Shown in pieces: positions 61,801 to 64,000 of a stretch of DNA of 64,000 bases. The stretch covers positions 272,343,798 through 272,407,797 of the forward strand of contig NC_134138.1 of NCBI RefSeq assembly GCF_033958435.1, given 5' to 3'. The position numbers and the translations under genes are program-made. The notes beneath the pieces were generated by a model that ran no database searches, was not told where the DNA came from, and saw only the letters and a program-made list of their open reading frames with translations. The stretch is from Carettochelys insculpta (Eukaryota; Chordata; Testudines; Carettochelyidae). Each line of letters opens with the position of its first letter. Within the stretch, counting starts at the first letter, position 1.

Positions 61801-63758
61801 CCTTGACAGCTTATTATTTTATGTAAAAACACTTAACCACAAAATGATGCACATTAACACTGGAAAACTAGTGTTAATGAAGCCCATATGCGGCCCAAAT
61901 ATGGTCCTCCAACAAGTGCCTACATGGCTTAAGAGCACCAGAATCAATGACTTTCAATGGAACTCCTGCCCCTAACTCACTTAGGGTCTTTTGAAAATGT
62001 CATTCACTGTGCATGAGTAATAATGAAAAATACAGGTGATTGTCTGCACCCTGCTTATGTCATTAAAAACCTATGGAGTGTTTCATTTTTGGGTATGATC
62101 CAGGACCAATAAGAGAAATTTCAGATCTGTGCATCACCGTACCAGACCTGGTTTTTTTTTTGTTGTTTATTTTTGTTTTGTTTTTTTTATAACTAAGCAC
62201 TTGGAAGATAGGACTTGTCTCAAACATTTGCTCTTCTCCCATATACCTGCACACAACCAAGGGATCACAGTTTTTAATTTATAGCTGTCTACTTCCCCCC
62301 CGAGAGTTTTGCAGGTAGACATTGGAAATGTGTAGAAGGTAAAGATAATGTTTCACAATATTGTTAGGCCAGTGGGTGGAGATAGTTCACAACTTCAAGA
62401 CTTTTGTAATGGCTGATGGTGCTAGGAAAAATGCACCCCAATGGGTAACAACACTTGGTTTGTTTCACATTAGGAATGTTGTTCAAAAGTTGCACAGCAG
62501 GGAAAAGTCAGATGCATGTACAAGAGAAAAAATGTTTCCATGGTTTGCCGAAGCTTAGAAACATGTCCAAGGCCCAAAAGCCCAAACATTCTGCGATCAC
62601 TTTAGCTTGTAAATGACTGTCTATAAGTAGTTCTCATGCAATTCCTTAGCAGTCATTTGTGCATATGAAGACACAGTGCAGATCTAGTGAGAAGAAAGCA
62701 CATTTACTGTAATACTAGATTGCTACAGAGAACATTACAGTAGTTAACGAAACAGCCTAAATGTTTGCCCCAAACTAACTATGAATCCTTTTAAAATAAA
62801 TATTGCTATTCTGCCAAGTAAGCCTCAAACTACCTCCCGGAGCTAGTTAAGTGCTGGAGTCCCTGTTTTGCTGACATGTGGACTGAAGCACACAGGCATG
62901 CGGGGCTAGATTTTCAAAGGTGCCTAAAGAGGCCGCTAAGTGTCTGTCAGGATTTTCAGCAGTGCTGAAACAGGCAACACACTTCAGTCTCACTGAGTTC
63001 AATGGTAGTTAGCTGCCTAACTCACTTAAATCTCATGAGACATCTCTTCGCATATTTGGGTGCCTAAATACCCTTGAAAATTTGACTCCCCAGGTGATGG
63101 AGCTAAGGCTGCATAGGGAAGTCAGTGTCAGAGACTGGACTGGAAACCCTTATTCCTTGACTCAAAGTTTTGGGCTACAGTTGCACTGACCCGAACTGCC
63201 AGCCGCAGTATGCAAATGGGCCATCTTGAAAACCTAAATGTTCACTCATTTGCATATTCACTTGCTGGTAGAGGCTGCTGCTGAAAAAAAAAAAGCAATG
63301 TAAACATGGTTCTGCCAGCGAACGCCCCCCACCTTTTGTTGGCCGTCTGTTATGCCTGGAGAAAATCAGGCATAAGAGGTGCCGACAAAGGCAGGGTGTC
63401 ACCAGCAGAACCACATCTGCACTGCTTTGTTTCTGCTGCCAGCAGCCTCTGCCAGCAAGTGAATATGAAAATGATTGGCCATTTGCATTTTTGAGACCTG
63501 CCATTTGCATACTGCTGCCAGCAGTTTGGGTCAGTGTAACCATAGCCTTGGGCTTTAGTCTAAAGCCTTTTGCTTCCCTCTTCCGAGAAACTTCCAGTAG
63601 AAGAAACAGTCAATTTACTGCAGTGCCCTGTAGTTTCTTTCTCTTTCTTTCTTCCTCTGAATCCTCCTTTATTATTTAATTGTTTTAGCTGCTGGGATAT
63701 GAATGATAACACAGCCCTCTGGTGGGTGATCAAGGGGCCAGTGGTTGGATCAATAATG
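18463..63758 (+). CDS. ADCYAP1R1: ADCYAP1R1 (PAC1, PACAP type I receptor), partial, nine internal exons
   Basis: Nine + strand exons splice in frame: 18463-18570, 45870-45899, 46671-46712, 47593-47702, 49381-49478, 51639-51771, 54462-54615, 58960-59020, 63689-63758. The product is a class B1 (secretin family) GPCR that binds PACAP and VIP at the plasma membrane and couples mainly to Gs and Gq. The predicted protein shows the ectodomain block [11 protein letters not shown], the [15 protein letters not shown] block, TM1 ([13 protein letters not shown]), TM2 ([12 protein letters not shown]), TM3 ([11 protein letters not shown]), TM4 (YTIIGWGTP) and ECL2 ([15 protein letters not shown]). These match mammalian PAC1 far better than VPAC1/VPAC2, which I judge from memory of the family. 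Exon sizes of 98, 133, 154, 61 and 70 nt fit the class B1 pattern. The start codon and signal peptide exon, and TM5 onward, are outside the window or not found. All introns begin GT and end AG; sizes are about 27.3, 0.8, 0.9, 1.7, 2.2, 2.7, 4.3 and 4.7 kb. Confidence 0.95.
18676..19010. mobile_element. Tigger-like non-autonomous DNA transposon (family A), about 105 bp after the exon
   Basis: The left end CAGGTTGAACCTCTCTAGTC and right end TAGAGAGGTTCAACCTG are nearly perfect inverted repeats. The copy lies in reverse order relative to 55019 (GGCTGTAAACAAACTTTATG is the complement of the shared interior). Confidence 0.8.
19011..20855. other. No gene recognised
   Basis: Ordinary intron DNA; no exon, RNA gene or confident repeat is seen. 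Confidence 0.45.
20860..21036 (-). mobile_element. CR1 LINE fragment
   Basis: TGCTGCTTAGCCAGTCGGTC...CCTTGTTGAACATCATCAGA matches the fragments at 1-120 and 10310-10350. It lacks both LINE ends. Confidence 0.85.
21660..22090. mobile_element. MITE-like element split by a fold-back retroelement
   Basis: The left end GGCTTGATCTACATTAC and right end GTAGTGCAGACATAGCC form imperfect inverted repeats. The fold-back insertion is at 21689-21800. Confidence 0.6.
21689..21800 (-). mobile_element. Truncated fold-back retroelement with a perfect 28-bp hairpin
   Basis: Flanked by ATTACAACAGAAAG (21675-21688) and ATTACTGCAGAAAG (21801-21814), a 14-bp target duplication with two mismatches. It starts with the AGAGAGGTAGCCGCGTTAAT tail. 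The arms 21728-21755 and 21773-21800 are perfect inverted repeats around a 17-nt loop. Confidence 0.8.
22095..24420. other. No gene recognised
   Basis: A GC-richer patch at 22850-23130 has no identifiable product. The rest is ordinary. Confidence 0.45.
24426..24766. mobile_element. Palindromic MITE of the TTCGAA-rich type
   Basis: The left end GGCTGTGTCTACACAAGCC and right end GGCTAGTGTAGACGTAGCC are inverted, followed inward by AAAACTTC and GAAGTTTT arms. AATGAAGCGCTGAAATACATA near the left is matched by TATGTATTTCAGTGCTTCATT near the right. Confidence 0.85.
24770..25562 (+). mobile_element. CR1 LINE 3' portion, split by another LINE fragment
   Basis: It starts in the ORF2 C-terminal region (CAACTGGAGTACTGTGTCCA) and ends CTTCCAGTATTCTATGATTA. 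The reading runs up to GACCTATGAG (24910-24919) and resumes at GAACAATTGAAAG (25174). Frames are broken. Confidence 0.88.
24920..25172. mobile_element. Non-LTR retrotransposon 3' fragment inserted in CR1
   Basis: The insertion begins TAGCAGTAAGCCTCTTCCAC and resembles the minus-strand 3' end of an RTE-like LINE (compare AGTAGTAGTAGGCATCC at 35044). It splits a CR1 reading frame. Family is unsure. Confidence 0.5.
25565..26530. other. No gene recognised
   Basis: Nothing supportable. Confidence 0.45.
26541..26575 (+). repeat. (CT)n microsatellite
   Basis: A run of CT dinucleotides with one TT interruption. Confidence 0.95.
26693..27404. mobile_element. Harbinger-like non-autonomous DNA transposon
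   Basis: The ends GCCGTGTCTACACGTGC and CACGTGTAGACGTAGC are inverted repeats. The flanks TTA (26690-26692) and TTG approximate the 3-bp target typical of PIF/Harbinger. Several subterminal TTCGAA and TCGACGTT palindromes surround a conserved ~430-bp core also found at 48536-49207 in the opposite direction. Open frames in it look non-coding. Confidence 0.75.
27545..27700 (+). mobile_element. CR1 3' fragment
   Basis: The phrases GGTTTCCAAGGCCCAGCTAG and TTCCAGCCCTAATCTTCTGTGATTC mark a CR1 tail. Confidence 0.65.
27975..28195 (+). mobile_element. MIR-like SINE
   Basis: The sequence CATCTGGGTTCAACTCCTG...GGCCTTGAACAAGTCACTT...GCCTCAGTTTCCCC follows the MIR core. MIR copies are shared across amniotes. 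Confidence 0.75.
28575..28595 (+). repeat. (ATG)n microsatellite
   Basis: A short run of ATG/GAT triplets. Confidence 0.85.
28600..29900. other. No gene recognised
   Basis: Nothing supportable; open frames at 29216-29875 have no family match I know. Confidence 0.45.
29905..30037. mobile_element. Short MITE remnant
   Basis: GTGTGGCTATGTCAATGGGA at the left and CATACTGTAGACCTGGCC at the right are weak inverted ends. Confidence 0.4.
30040..31156. other. No gene recognised; short (GA)n at 30751-30771
   Basis: Apart from the GA run nothing can be supported. Confidence 0.45.
31168..31279 (-). mobile_element. Truncated fold-back retroelement with a 31-bp imperfect hairpin
   Basis: Flanked by the exact 11-bp repeat TATGTCTAGTA (31157-31167 and 31280-31290). 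It begins AAGAGGTAGCGAAGTTAGTC and contains inverted arms 31210-31240 and 31243-31273. It is the same family as 21689-21800. Confidence 0.8.
31322..31642. mobile_element. MITE-like element
   Basis: The left end GGCTATGTCCACTCAACACC and the right end CATGTAGTCATAGCC are imperfect inverted repeats, with TTATTTC/GAAATA palindromes inside. Confidence 0.55.
31818..31850 (+). repeat. (GAT)n microsatellite
   Basis: About eleven uninterrupted GAT triplets. Confidence 0.95.
31855..32865. other. No gene recognised
   Basis: Nothing supportable. Confidence 0.45.
32871..33488. mobile_element. Tigger-like DNA transposon, TA-flanked (family B)
   Basis: The left end TA-CAGTAAACCCTTGAGTTAA and right end TTAAATTCAGGGTTTACCG-TA are inverted repeats with a TA target site. 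The GC-rich interior at 33000-33370 encodes no recognisable transposase. Confidence 0.75.
33490..35040. other. No gene recognised; possible older repeat split by the LINE
   Basis: A MIR-like patch may lie at 34480-34550 (minus). The part 34670-35040 reads like the edge of a larger repeat that could continue after 43217, but I could not align the two sides. Confidence 0.35.
35113..37005 (-). pseudogene. Reverse transcriptase and C-terminal zinc-finger part of the old LINE
   Basis: Two segments in the same frame, split only by a TAA at 36257-36259. Order on the minus strand: [20 protein letters not shown] linker, fingers/palm ([34 protein letters not shown]), the [17 protein letters not shown] motif, [11 protein letters not shown], thumb region ([45 protein letters not shown]) and a C2HC-type finger C-x2-C-x12-H-x4-C. 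The second Asp of the FADD box is Asn (GAC AAT), so polymerase activity would be lost even without the stop. Confidence 0.9.
37210..40225 (-). pseudogene. CR1 ORF2 (AP endonuclease and reverse transcriptase), broken
   Basis: The endonuclease part (40225-39101) is open and keeps its residues: [43 protein letters not shown]. The RT part (38723-37917) is open with [19 protein letters not shown] and intact FADD. Lesions: a 1-bp deletion near 39128, TGA for Trp at about 38832, a 1-bp deletion near 37927, TAG for Tyr at about 37646, and TGA near 37551. ORF2 begins immediately at the ORF1 stop: TTG overlaps TGA by two bases (TTGA at 40225-40222) and no ATG is close. Confidence 0.92.
40222..41139 (-). 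CDS. CR1 ORF1 protein (CCHC-like head, coiled coil, SGNH esterase), open
   Basis: A 305-residue open frame. The N-terminus holds [20 protein letters not shown] (paired cysteines, zinc-finger-like) followed by a leucine/alanine/glutamate-rich helix ([16 protein letters not shown]) that should form a coiled coil. The rest is an SGNH/GDSL-type esterase: [14 protein letters not shown] (nucleophile Ser), [13 protein letters not shown] (Asn block) and the terminal DGLHLNQGG (Asp-x-x-His). All these residues are intact and there is no stop, so the frame may be young. CR1 ORF1 proteins bind element RNA in the ribonucleoprotein; the esterase role is not known. The 5' end matches the end of the CR1 insertion, about 340 bp inside. 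Confidence 0.9.
   Translation of the reverse strand: MEAEAQQQSGGYPVYCVGCSMYDYLPCGRVAYVCAQCKELLALRDRVHALEVRVAELEELRKAEVFVDETFQDIVGLSHLQSDSPDAVTEDERLREGEQSMGAEGNHPIFGTLLPEGAMVSSRAEDTSPGKGAPAVRKTQVLVVGDSIIRNIDSWVCDDRENCMVTCLPGAQVADLSRHLDRLMGSAGEEPVVVVHVGTNDIGKGRRDVLEAKFRLLGKRLKSRTSMVAFFEMLPVPRAGPDRQAELQSLNAWMRRWCREQGFRFIRNWGHFWGRGSLYRNDGLHLNQGGSRLLALNIKKVVQQF
41483..42645 (-). pseudogene. AP endonuclease and linker part of the old LINE
   Basis: From [20 protein letters not shown] through [24 protein letters not shown] and [19 protein letters not shown] to MRKALGPT, where CR1 begins. The first part is in one frame to about 42110, then shifts; a TAA at 41798-41800 interrupts the second frame. Catalytic E, GDFN and DH residues are still present. 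Confidence 0.88.
42656..43217 (+). mobile_element. Inverted 5' end of the old LINE (5' UTR and ORF start)
   Basis: On the + strand, opposite to the rest of the element, the sequence contains the ORF start ending [20 protein letters not shown] and then ISDTRKTA, which is the segment directly preceding TAVINEEL found on the minus strand at 42645. The 5' UTR (about 42656-43063) precedes it. Confidence 0.85.
43220..44088. other. No gene recognised
   Basis: CT-rich, CTCCT-repeating tract at 43300-43490. It may continue the repeat interrupted at 35040. Confidence 0.4.
44090..45690 (+). mobile_element. Old CR1/L3-like LINE fragments
   Basis: Phrases of the RT region (TTTTACAGATGACACCACAA, YADD-like) at 44690 and the tail GGGCTGGAGTAGATGACCTC at 45620 are in order on the + strand. 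Heavily decayed and not one continuous copy. A possible minus L3-type tail follows at 45720-45830. Confidence 0.6.
45870..45899 (+). CDS. ADCYAP1R1: ADCYAP1R1 small cassette-type exon (exon 5 by mammalian numbering)
   Basis: The 30-nt exon lies between a pyrimidine-rich acceptor (TTATTTCCTTCCAG) and the donor GTAGGA. Phase 1 in and phase 1 out: with the carried G it reads [10 protein letters not shown]. The W followed by an acidic residue sits where mammalian PAC1 has V-W-E-T-E-T-I, the seven-residue exon 5. Here the exon is ten codons. Its short length makes it the least certain exon, but the splice sites, phase and position all agree. Confidence 0.75.
45900..46670. other. Intron between the two small receptor exons
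   Basis: Unique-looking sequence apart from a local duplication: TGTCGTGGAGTTTTATCCTA (46293) and TGTCATGGGGTTTTATCCTA (46353) begin two ~60-bp near-copies, each with CGATATATACTCTCAAGC or TGATATATACTCTCAAGC. Confidence 0.75.
46280..46395 (+). repeat. Tandem ~60-bp duplication in the intron
   Basis: Two copies of a unit running from GGCTATGATACAGGC/AGCTATGTCACAGGC to ATATATACTCTCAAGCT, at about 46276-46338 and 46335-46395. Confidence 0.85.
46671..46712 (+). CDS. ADCYAP1R1: ADCYAP1R1 small cassette-type exon (exon 6 by mammalian numbering)
   Basis: The 42-nt exon lies between TTTTGTAG and GTAAGG, phase 1 at both ends. It encodes [14 protein letters not shown], 14 residues, the same length as mammalian exon 6 and similarly acidic and serine/threonine rich (human ESDFGDSNSLDLSD). 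In mammals exons 5 and 6 are skipped together in the 'short' PAC1 isoform; the symmetric phase here allows the same. Confidence 0.87.
   Translation: MILTYWIAQTKLP
47593..47702 (+). CDS. ADCYAP1R1: ADCYAP1R1 exon, end of ectodomain (exon 7)
   Basis: The 110-nt exon lies between TTCTTTCCAG and GTAGGA; it enters in phase 1 and ends on a codon boundary. It encodes [20 protein letters not shown] then [16 protein letters not shown]. The two cysteines are the partners of ectodomain cysteines in the upstream exons (human C97 and C113). There are two N-glycosylation sequons, NCT and NET; the second is absent from human PAC1, which has FDEYESETG at this place. Confidence 0.96.
47878..48308. mobile_element. 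Tigger-like DNA transposon (family A), TA-flanked, with a LINE tail inside
   Basis: The left end TA-CAGGTTGAACCTCTCTAATC and right end AGAGAGGTTAAACCTG-TA are inverted. At 48110-48225 a CR1/L3-like tail (GGGCTGGAGATGACCTTTCAAGGTCCC) interrupts it. Confidence 0.85.
48536..49207. mobile_element. Harbinger-like non-autonomous DNA transposon, TTA-flanked
   Basis: The ends GGGCTACGTCTACACGTGCA and GCACGTGTAGACGTGGC are inverted, with exact TTA at 48533-48535 and 49208-49210. It is a reversed copy of 26693-27404 over its whole length. The next receptor exon starts only 173 bp downstream. Confidence 0.85.
49381..49478 (+). CDS. ADCYAP1R1: ADCYAP1R1 exon, TM1 (exon 8)
   Basis: The 98-nt exon starts at GATTACTAC after TTTCTCAAG and stops before GTGAGT, leaving two bases of a split Arg codon. 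It encodes [19 protein letters not shown] followed by [13 protein letters not shown], the first membrane helix and start of intracellular loop 1. It is almost identical to mammalian PAC1 (LVSLTTA against LVTLTTA). Confidence 0.97.
49700..49835 (-). mobile_element. MIR-like SINE, minus strand
   Basis: CCATTTTACAGACTGGGAAA...GAGGCACAGAGAGACTTAAT...ACTTACCT matches the MIR tail complement. Confidence 0.7.
49938..50346. mobile_element. Chimeric MITE
   Basis: The left end GGCTGCGTCTACACTAGAG and the right end GCTAGTGTAGACACGGCC are inverted. The left half carries TGTCGACA-type palindromes while the right half (AATGAGCCACTGAATATGCA...GCCATTTGTGTGGCCATTTC) is the family of 24426 and 52753. Confidence 0.75.
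50372..51060 (+). mobile_element. CR1 LINE 3' portion
   Basis: Runs from the ORF2 C-terminal region to the tail TTCCTGTTCTAATGTTCTATGATTA. Its frames are broken by indels and stops. Confidence 0.93.
51406..51450 (+). repeat. (TA)n microsatellite
   Basis: ATATATAT run with GA interruptions, about 45 bp, 190 bp before the TM2 exon. Confidence 0.95.
51639..51771 (+). CDS. ADCYAP1R1: ADCYAP1R1 exon, ICL1-TM2-ECL1 (exon 9)
   Basis: The 133-nt exon lies between CTCTTTCTAG and GTGAGT. It completes the split Arg codon and reads [20 protein letters not shown] then [20 protein letters not shown] and FVST. The RNFIHMNLF motif is the class B1 TM2 hallmark. At the ECL1 border the sequence has KDGIL where mammalian PAC1 has KDWIL; the codon is GGG rather than TGG. 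Confidence 0.97.
51785..52545. other. Intron sequence, no feature recognised
   Basis: Nothing supportable. Confidence 0.45.
52555..53305. mobile_element. Large palindromic MITE with another MITE in its centre
   Basis: Outer arms: GGGGGCATGTAAACGAGCC...TTCCCTTACTCCCAAA on the left and TTTGGGAGTAAGGGAA...GGCTCGTTTACATGCTCCC on the right. Between them, 52758-53085, lies a second palindrome. Confidence 0.85.
52758..53082. mobile_element. Inner MITE of the TTCGAA-rich type
   Basis: The ends GGCTGTGGCCACACTTGGCC and GGCCAAGTGTGGCCACAGC are perfect inverted repeats, and the flanks are TTT on both sides. Confidence 0.88.
53437..53620 (+). mobile_element. tRNA-derived SINE with CR1 tail
   Basis: The tRNA-like head contains GGGTAGCTCAGTGGTTTGAG (A box) and AGGTTGTGAGCTCAATC (B box), RNA polymerase III promoter parts. 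The tail GGACTCAATGATCTCCCAAG...CCTTCCAGCTCTATGAC copies the CR1 3' end, as in the known turtle SINE that uses CR1 machinery. Confidence 0.88.
53621..54455. other. Intron sequence, no feature recognised
   Basis: The acceptor of the TM3-TM4 exon ends this stretch. Confidence 0.5.
54462..54615 (+). CDS. ADCYAP1R1: ADCYAP1R1 exon, TM3 to TM4 (exon 10)
   Basis: The 154-nt exon lies between TTTTTTATAG and GTAGGG. It encodes [20 protein letters not shown], then [20 protein letters not shown] and [11 protein letters not shown], with one base of a Gly codon left over. It contains the TM3 cysteine that pairs with ECL2, the class B1 'EGLYL' motif, and ICL2. The 154-nt size is the standard class B1 exon. 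Confidence 0.98.
55019..55342. mobile_element. Tigger-like DNA transposon (family A), TA-flanked
   Basis: The left end TA-CAGGTTGAACCTCTCTAATC and the right end GGACTAGAGAGGTAGTC are inverted. It is the best-preserved interior of the family, with TTTGTTTACAGCCACCAGGC. Confidence 0.8.
55345..56510. other. Intron sequence, no feature recognised
   Basis: Nothing supportable, apart from a possible MIR patch on the minus strand at about 56190-56270. Confidence 0.4.
56524..56757 (+). mobile_element. Full fold-back retroelement with hammerhead-like cores
   Basis: Flanked by the exact 12-bp repeat ATAGTGCAACCC (56512-56523 and 56758-56769). The halves are inverted: AAGTAGCACTTTAAAGACTA on the left and TAGTCTTTGAAGTGCTACTT on the right. 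The tail is GACTAACACAGCTACCTCTC. The + strand has CTGAAGA (56631-56637), a 5-bp stem II with loop, then GAAA (56654-56657). The inverted half has CTGAACA in the same place on the minus strand. Confidence 0.8.
56631..56657 (+). ncRNA. Hammerhead-ribozyme-like core
   Basis: The pattern CUGANGA - stem (GUGGG/CUCAC) - GAAA fits the conserved core of hammerhead ribozymes. Stems I and III and the cleavage site were not established, so activity is open. Confidence 0.4.
56760..58955. other. Intron sequence, no feature recognised
   Basis: AT-rich; nothing supportable. Confidence 0.45.
58960..59020 (+). CDS. ADCYAP1R1: ADCYAP1R1 exon, TM4 (exon 11)
   Basis: The 61-nt exon lies between TTTTTTGTAG and GTAGGT. 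It encodes [20 protein letters not shown] plus a split Gly codon. The rest of TM4 and the start of ECL2 are here. Mammalian PAC1 differs at two sites (WATLRLYFDD). Confidence 0.96.
59021..60625. other. Intron sequence with one MIR-like patch
   Basis: A + strand MIR-like patch at about 59130-59205 (GGAGACCTGGCTTCCATTCC...TCTGGGCAAATTGCTTAGAC). Nothing else can be supported. Confidence 0.5.
60645..61388 (+). mobile_element. Young CR1 LINE, 5'-truncated, 3' end intact
   Basis: From the C-terminal end of ORF2 to the tail TTCTTATGTTCTTATGTTCTTA. It carries an open 175-codon frame (60661-61188) ending [10 protein letters not shown]. It is almost identical to the 3' part of the CR1 at 37012, and keeps Tyr and Arg codons at the two places where that copy has stops. 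Confidence 0.95.
60661..61188 (+). pseudogene. CR1 ORF2 C-terminal fragment, open but headless
   Basis: Reads [58 protein letters not shown] and [15 protein letters not shown]. This is the domain after the RT palm. It has no endonuclease or catalytic motif, and no promoter or start other than the internal Met, so no function is expected. Confidence 0.9.
61389..61546. mobile_element. MITE remnant
   Basis: The end CTAGTGCAGACCAAGCCTTA and the inner TAGCTATACTATTGCCATAGCTAGAAC palindrome fit the MITE style. The CR1 may have inserted in it. Confidence 0.4.
61547..62900. other. Intron sequence, no feature recognised
   Basis: A T-rich run at 62150-62188 is the only notable tract. Confidence 0.45.
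62905..63090. repeat. Unclassified dispersed repeat
   Basis: Style TTTCAAAGGTGCCTAAAGAGG...TGGGTGCCTAAATACCCTTGAAAATTT; related phrases occur in reverse at 16850-17000. Confidence 0.4.
63173..63547. mobile_element. Palindromic MITE just before the ECL2 exon
   Basis: The ends GGCTACAGTTGCACTGACCC and GGGTCAGTGTAACCATAGCC are inverted, continuing inward with GAACTGCCAGC and CTGCCAGCAG arms. Its edge is 141 bp before the exon at 63689. Confidence 0.85.
63689..63758 (+). CDS. ADCYAP1R1: ADCYAP1R1 exon, ECL2 to TM5 start (exon 12)
   Basis: The 70-nt exon lies between AATTGTTTTAG and GTAAGT. It encodes [20 protein letters not shown] then SIM, ending on a codon boundary. The Cys pairs with the TM3 Cys. 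The sequence continues in mammals with TM5 and ICL3, where the hip/hop cassette exons lie; those are beyond the window end. Confidence 0.97.
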
Positions 63759-64000
63759 GTAAGTAGCATACGGAAGGAGAGATGGCCATGTTTGGGATTA
63801 CTTCTGAGACCTTTTTTTTATTAAAAATTTGAATTATTGTCACAGAATTAAAAATGAGATTTTCTCCCCCATTCTAGTGTTTATTTGGGACATCCCCCAG
63901 CTGCCATAGCCAGACCCCTCAATAGTCGATACTGCTTGCAAACCCTCCTTCTGTCTGTCCCTCTGTAGAAGAGACTGAAACCATTTTATACCATCACACC

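Noticed and set aside
1..64000. CRISPR arrays, tRNA or rRNA genes, operons, attachment sites
   Set aside because: No regularly spaced repeats or RNA gene folds were seen; the only tRNA-like parts are SINE heads at 13060-13245 and 53437-53620.

Overview
The window looks like one stretch of a vertebrate (sauropsid) nuclear genome, most probably a turtle. The evidence is the repeat set: many CR1 LINE copies, a tRNA-headed SINE that borrows a CR1 tail, fold-back retroelements ending in a 'GACTAACACAGCTACCTCTCTG'-like tail, MIR-like SINEs, and many palindromic DNA transposons. No bacterial-style genes, CRISPR arrays or operons are present. The species call is an inference from memory of repeat families, not from a search.

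The only host gene I can support is on the + strand: ADCYAP1R1 (PAC1, the PACAP receptor, a class B1 GPCR). Nine consecutive coding exons with clean AG/GT borders and consistent phases run from 18463 to 63758. They are the exon of the extracellular domain carrying the [11 protein letters not shown] block (18463-18570), two small symmetric exons (45870-45899, 46671-46712), the last ectodomain exon (47593-47702), TM1 (49381-49478), TM2 (51639-51771), TM3-TM4 (54462-54615), TM4/ECL2 (58960-59020) and ECL2/TM5 start (63689-63758). The signal-peptide exon(s) were not found and probably lie upstream; TM5-TM7 and the C-tail lie downstream. So 1-18462 reads as upstream intron, or upstream sequence, of this gene.

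The introns are packed with transposons. The ~27 kb intron between 18570 and 45870 holds the most striking structure: an old ~3.7 kb non-LTR retrotransposon (35043-43217, minus strand, RT plus AP endonuclease plus C-terminal zinc finger) with an inverted 5' end, into which a near full-length ~4.5 kb CR1 (about 37012-41482, minus strand, ORF1 esterase, endonuclease, RT) has inserted. Other notable items are four fold-back retroelement insertions with target-site duplications, two of which contain hammerhead-ribozyme-like cores; two TTA-flanked Harbinger-like elements in opposite orientation; a Tigger-like TA-flanked family; one MITE nested in the centre of another; a solo LTR (5370-6152); and a 101-bp segment duplicated from 11871-11971 into a MITE at 12615-12715.

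Functionally, only the receptor gene is expected to be expressed as protein. The LINE reading frames all carry disabling lesions that can be seen directly.
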